Positions 6,092-7,774 of a DNA stretch of 7,774 nucleotides are shown in pieces. Position 1 is the stretch's first letter, and each line of letters begins with the position of its first letter. The DNA is from Thiopseudomonas acetoxidans (lineage in GTDB: Bacteria; Pseudomonadota; Gammaproteobacteria; Pseudomonadales; Pseudomonadaceae), in the NCBI RefSeq assembly GCF_030362935.1, contig NZ_JAUCDY010000023.1, forward strand, positions 1 to 7,774. The letters run 5' to 3'. Under the pieces are notes generated by a model, which saw only the letters and a list, made by a program, of their open reading frames with translations, did no database searches and was not told the origin of the DNA. Position numbers and translations under genes: made by a program.

Positions 6092-6832
6092 ATGTCCTCA
6101 CTAGAGCATAAAGCCCTGCTGCAAGATCAGCAAGAAGGGCAAATGTTGCAAATCCATGCCCGCCCAAAACCGCATTTAAATATAGCAGGGATAGACTTCG
6201 CCCATAGCGTTAAGCCGGCGCTGTATTTGTCCGGGGATGCGGTGGATTACTTTTCCCTGCCTGATGGTCGCATCCTAGCCTACTTGCTGGATGTGTCGGG
6301 TAGCGGAACGGCAGCTGCCTTGCTTTGCATGTTTATAAAAAGTATGGTGCGCCATAGCGTGGCGATGAGCAAAGATATTAGCGCGGCTTCTGTGCTTGGG
6401 GACGTTAATCGCCTGCTGCTAGAGGCTGGAATTGATAAGCATGCCACCATGGTGTGTATGATTGTTGAACCCGAACACAACAAATTGCAGTGGGCCAATG
6501 CAGGGCATACACCAAGGCCGTTTTTTTGGTCGGAAAATGCAGCCCAGTTACAGTTGGGTGGTGGACAGATAATCGGCTTGTTTGCCGATGCGAACTATCA
6601 GAATCAAGTGATTAATTTGCCTAAGAGTTTTAGTTTTGTGGTGGTCTCCGATGGGGTTTTGGATTGTTTGCCTGAAGCCAGTTTTGCCGAGCGTGAACAG
6701 CAGCTGGTTGAGCTGATAGAGCAAGAGCAAGGTGTGTTTTCAGCACTTCATGCGCGTTTAGATTTAAGTAGACAGCAACAAATGCCGGATGATATTTCGA
6801 TGCTGGTGGTAAGCAGAGGTTTATATGAGTAG
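6092..6832 (+). CDS. rssB: PP2C/SpoIIE-type serine phosphatase, RssB-like but lacking the receiver domain
   Basis: A 246-residue soluble phosphatase of the PPM/SpoIIE class, expected to dephosphorylate the adjacent STAS protein in a partner switch controlling a sigma factor. Metal-binding motifs are intact: D49 in LSGDAVDYF, D67 and G70 in DVSGSG (the usual DVSGHG has H at 71, here S), NAGH at 136-139, D187 in VSDG, and D233-D234 in PDDIS. Pseudomonas orthologues, as I recall them, have an N-terminal CheY-like receiver and a linker before this domain. Here the ORF starts inside that linker (LLQDQQEGQM), and I find no receiver in the 195 bases upstream. The start is the ATG at 6092, with only a weak AAGAA upstream; ATG 6143 is an alternative. 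It overlaps the STAS gene by 8 bases. The name RssB is by resemblance and gene order; the loss of the receiver makes its control different. Confidence 0.85.
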   Translation: MSSLEHKALLQDQQEGQMLQIHARPKPHLNIAGIDFAHSVKPALYLSGDAVDYFSLPDGRILAYLLDVSGSGTAAALLCMFIKSMVRHSVAMSKDISAASVLGDVNRLLLEAGIDKHATMVCMIVEPEHNKLQWANAGHTPRPFFWSENAAQLQLGGGQIIGLFADANYQNQVINLPKSFSFVVVSDGVLDCLPEASFAEREQQLVELIEQEQGVFSALHARLDLSRQQQMPDDISMLVVSRGLYE

Positions 6833-7319
6833 CGGTAAAATTAAATTTGCCGAACAAGACCAAACGTTTGTGTTGAAGTGCATTGGTGAAGTGCGCTTAA
6901 ACTTTTGTGCGGTGTTGAATGAAACCATTGAGCAGGCAATAGCGACAGGCAACAGTAAGGCAATCATTATTGATCTGACCGAAGTGACGAGTATTGATAG
7001 CACCACGCTAGGTTTGCTGGCTAAATTATCCATTCTGTCACGCAAAAGCTTCGGCATGTTGCCGACCTTGGCCAGTACGAATCCTGATATCAGTCAACAG
7101 TTAGACGCGATGGGCTTTGCACAGGTGTTTAATATTGTACACACCCCCGCACCTTGCCCAGAATGCTTAAATGATTTGCCGGATCAGCCGCAATCAGAAG
7201 AAGTAGTGCGCGAGCGTGTGTTAGAAGCGCACCGCATCCTGATGGAGCTTAACGAATCCAACCGCACCGCCTTTCGAGATTTGGTCAGTATTTTAGAAGA
7301 GACAGGGCAAAGTTGTTAA
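6825..7319 (+). CDS. rssC: STAS-domain anti-anti-sigma factor, RssC-like
   Basis: A 164-residue cytoplasmic protein with an N-terminal STAS domain (about residues 1-105) related to SpoIIAA. The conserved phosphorylation loop is IDLTEVTSIDSTTLGLL: D58-S59-T60-T61-L62-G63 stands where SpoIIAA has DSSGLG, so S59 or T60 is the probable phospho-site. A tail follows the domain, with CPEC at 111-114 and a predicted helical end rich in charged residues (EAHRILMELNESN, then RDLVSILEE). Its ATG lies 8 bases before the end of the phosphatase gene, so translation is coupled. The neighbour is the expected activating phosphatase. The kinase/anti-sigma partner is not in the window, so it is encoded elsewhere. 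The rssC name rests on similarity and order as I recall them in Pseudomonas. Confidence 0.87.
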   Translation: MSSGKIKFAEQDQTFVLKCIGEVRLNFCAVLNETIEQAIATGNSKAIIIDLTEVTSIDSTTLGLLAKLSILSRKSFGMLPTLASTNPDISQQLDAMGFAQVFNIVHTPAPCPECLNDLPDQPQSEEVVRERVLEAHRILMELNESNRTAFRDLVSILEETGQSC

Positions 7320-7387
7320 GGCGGAGTATCTACAAAAGATGCCTGCAGTTTCCCCGATAAATAGGCTTTCACAGGAGTCGCGCTGCT

Positions 7388-7414
7388 GTGGGAGCACAAC
7401 CTTTCTTTGCGCGA
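7388..7414 (+). repeat. REP element, class A, degenerate
   Basis: It has the GTGG foot and TTGCGCGA end of class A, but its middle is four bases longer (GCACAACCTTTCTTTGCGC), which enlarges the loop and breaks part of the stem. The next bases, TTTGGAATGCACCCC (7415-7429), resemble the tail seen after the REPs at 7672 and 1028. Confidence 0.72.
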
Positions 7415-7432
7415 TTTGGAATGCACCCCATT

Positions 7433-7506
7433 GTAGGAGCGCAACTCTTGCGCGAACTGACCATCCAACAACACCAAACCCAATCGCGCATAAGATGCGC
7501 TCCCAC
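7433..7506. repeat. REPIN 1: inverted REP doublet with conserved spacer
   Basis: A class A REP on the plus strand (7433-7455, foot GTAG), a 28-base C/A-rich spacer (7456-7483), and an inverted variant REP (7484-7506, foot GTGG on the minus strand). The right REP has stem GCGCAT / ATGCGC rather than GCGCAA / TTGCGC. The unit is 74 bases and matches 7549-7622 at all but two positions. Confidence 0.93.
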
Positions 7507-7548
7507 AAAAGCTGTGCCCAAAACCAGCGACGTATCGGCCGCTCTACT

Positions 7549-7622
7549 GTGGGAGCGCAACTCTTGCGCGAACTGACCATCCAACAACACCAAACCCAAT
7601 CGCGCATAAGATGCGCTCCTAC
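7549..7622. repeat. REPIN 2: second copy of the 74-base REP doublet
   Basis: The same arrangement as 7433-7506, at a period of 116 bases: plus-strand REP 7549-7571 (foot GTGG), identical 28-base spacer 7572-7599, and inverted variant REP 7600-7622 (foot GTAG). The only two differences from copy 1 are one base in each foot. The 42-base segment between the copies (7507-7548) is not repeated. Confidence 0.93.
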
Positions 7623-7671
7623 AAGAGCGCTTTAGTCCGTGCTGATGTGGCTGCTTCTGTGAGATGCTTCT

Positions 7672-7694
7672 GTGGGAGCGCAACTCTTGCGCGA
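7672..7694 (+). repeat. REP element, class A, upstream of the rightward ORF
   Basis: Identical to the class A consensus with foot GTGG. It lies 52 bases before the ATG at 7747 and is followed by the tail ACGTGGAATGCCCCCCTAAA (7695-7714), also found in related form next to the REP at 1028-1050. Confidence 0.93.
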
Positions 7695-7733
7695 ACGTGG
7701 AATGCCCCCCTAAAGTTGGACTGCTTCAACTCT

Positions 7734-7738
7734 AGGAG
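7734..7738 (+). promoter_or_regulatory. Ribosome binding site of the rightward ORF
   Basis: AGGAG ends 8 bases before the ATG at 7747. The same site occurs in mirror image at 37-41 for the leftward ORF. Confidence 0.7.
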
Positions 7739-7746
7739 ATGAAGCT

Positions 7747-7774
7747 ATGTCTAAACCGAAACATGACAGCCGCT
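7747..7774 (+). CDS. 5' end of a probable REP-associated transposase ORF, cut by the window edge
   Basis: ATG and eight further complete codons give MSKPKHDSR before the window ends. It has a good Shine-Dalgarno site and is identical to the leftward ORF at 28-1. REP and REPIN copies crowd the 360 bases upstream, the typical setting of a RAYT gene, whose Y1 transposase domain would lie beyond the edge. The family assignment is inferred from this context, not from catalytic motifs. Confidence 0.5.

Larger units (their letters stand above)
7320..7746. other. Gene-free REP/REPIN field
   Basis: This 427-base stretch between the STAS gene and the rightward ORF start has no credible gene; open frames here are just REP palindromes read through. 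It holds one degenerate REP (7388-7414), two near-identical REP doublets (7433-7506 and 7549-7622), one single REP (7672-7694) and the REP-associated tail with a ribosome site. I see no hairpin followed by a T-run after the STAS stop codon at 7319, so the REP hairpins may serve as its 3' end. Confidence 0.85.
7654..7774. repeat. Right arm of the long inverted repeat bounding the window
   Basis: Reverse complement of the left arm: 7698-7774 is exact over 77 bases, then one extra base at 7697, then strong similarity through the REP at 7672-7694 down to about 7654. Weaker similarity reaches about 7638. Confidence 0.95.

Noticed and set aside
7456..7599. Possible G-quadruplex on the minus strand of the C/A-rich REPIN spacers
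   Set aside because: Only runs of two or three G with uneven loops; at best a weak two-layer structure, not enough to call.
7433..7622. CRISPR array
   Set aside because: Only two repeats, 74 bases each with internal inverted symmetry and REP feet; this is a REPIN pair, not repeat-spacer DNA.
7293..7683. Several open frames of about 60-104 codons across the right-end repeats
   Set aside because: They consist of repeated REP-derived peptides (such as RKSCAPT and LRELTIQQHQ), have no good ribosome sites and overlap each other on both strands.
1..7774. tRNA genes near cysS, as in P. aeruginosa
   Set aside because: mlaA starts 14 bases after cysS and I saw no T-loop or cloverleaf signature in any intergenic gap.

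Overview
The window looks like chromosomal DNA of a gammaproteobacterium of the Pseudomonas lineage, probably a member with fairly low GC (genus not resolved). The reasons are the near-full-length similarity, as I recall it, of the GlnRS, CysRS, LpxH and PpiB proteins to Pseudomonas orthologues, the gene order lpxH-ppiB / glnS-cysS, the set mlaA-PilZ-RssB-RssC, and the many Pseudomonas-style REP palindromes with a GTAG or GTGG foot.

Layout. Positions 1-171 hold the start of a truncated leftward ORF (1-28) and REP repeats. A leftward pair follows: ppiB (1086-1583, peptidyl-prolyl isomerase) and lpxH (172-903, lipid A biosynthesis), separated by an inverted pair of REPs. Divergent from ppiB is a rightward run of glnS (1707-3386), cysS (3390-4775) and mlaA (4790-5512), with gaps of 3 and 14 bases. 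A class B REP pair sits between the convergent mlaA and a leftward c-di-GMP-binding PilZ gene (5594-5896). Divergent from the PilZ gene are a PP2C/SpoIIE phosphatase (6092-6832) and a STAS anti-anti-sigma factor (6825-7319) that overlap by 8 bases. They form a partner-switching module resembling Pseudomonas RssB/RssC, but without the receiver domain. Positions 7320-7746 contain no gene; they are a dense REP/REPIN field, ending in the start of a rightward ORF at 7747.

The most striking structure is global. The first 77 bases are the exact reverse complement of the last 77, and the similarity continues, less perfectly, to about position 120-136 on the left. Both ends therefore run into the same repeat: a REP, a conserved tail, a good Shine-Dalgarno site and an ORF beginning MSKPKHDSR. 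The likeliest reading is two inverted copies of a REP-associated tyrosine transposase (RAYT) gene around this segment, with the window being a contig that stops where an assembler could not resolve the repeat. The exact 77-base match is a common k-mer size. The transposase identity is inferred from REP context, because only nine codons are visible.

Functionally, the housekeeping part serves tRNA charging (GlnRS, CysRS), protein folding (PpiB) and the outer membrane (LpxH makes lipid X for lipid A; MlaA removes mislocalised phospholipids from the outer leaflet). The right part is regulatory (c-di-GMP effector, PP2C phosphatase, STAS antagonist). REP elements have modified the edges: one supplies the stop codon and last residues of lpxH, and others fill three intergenic gaps.
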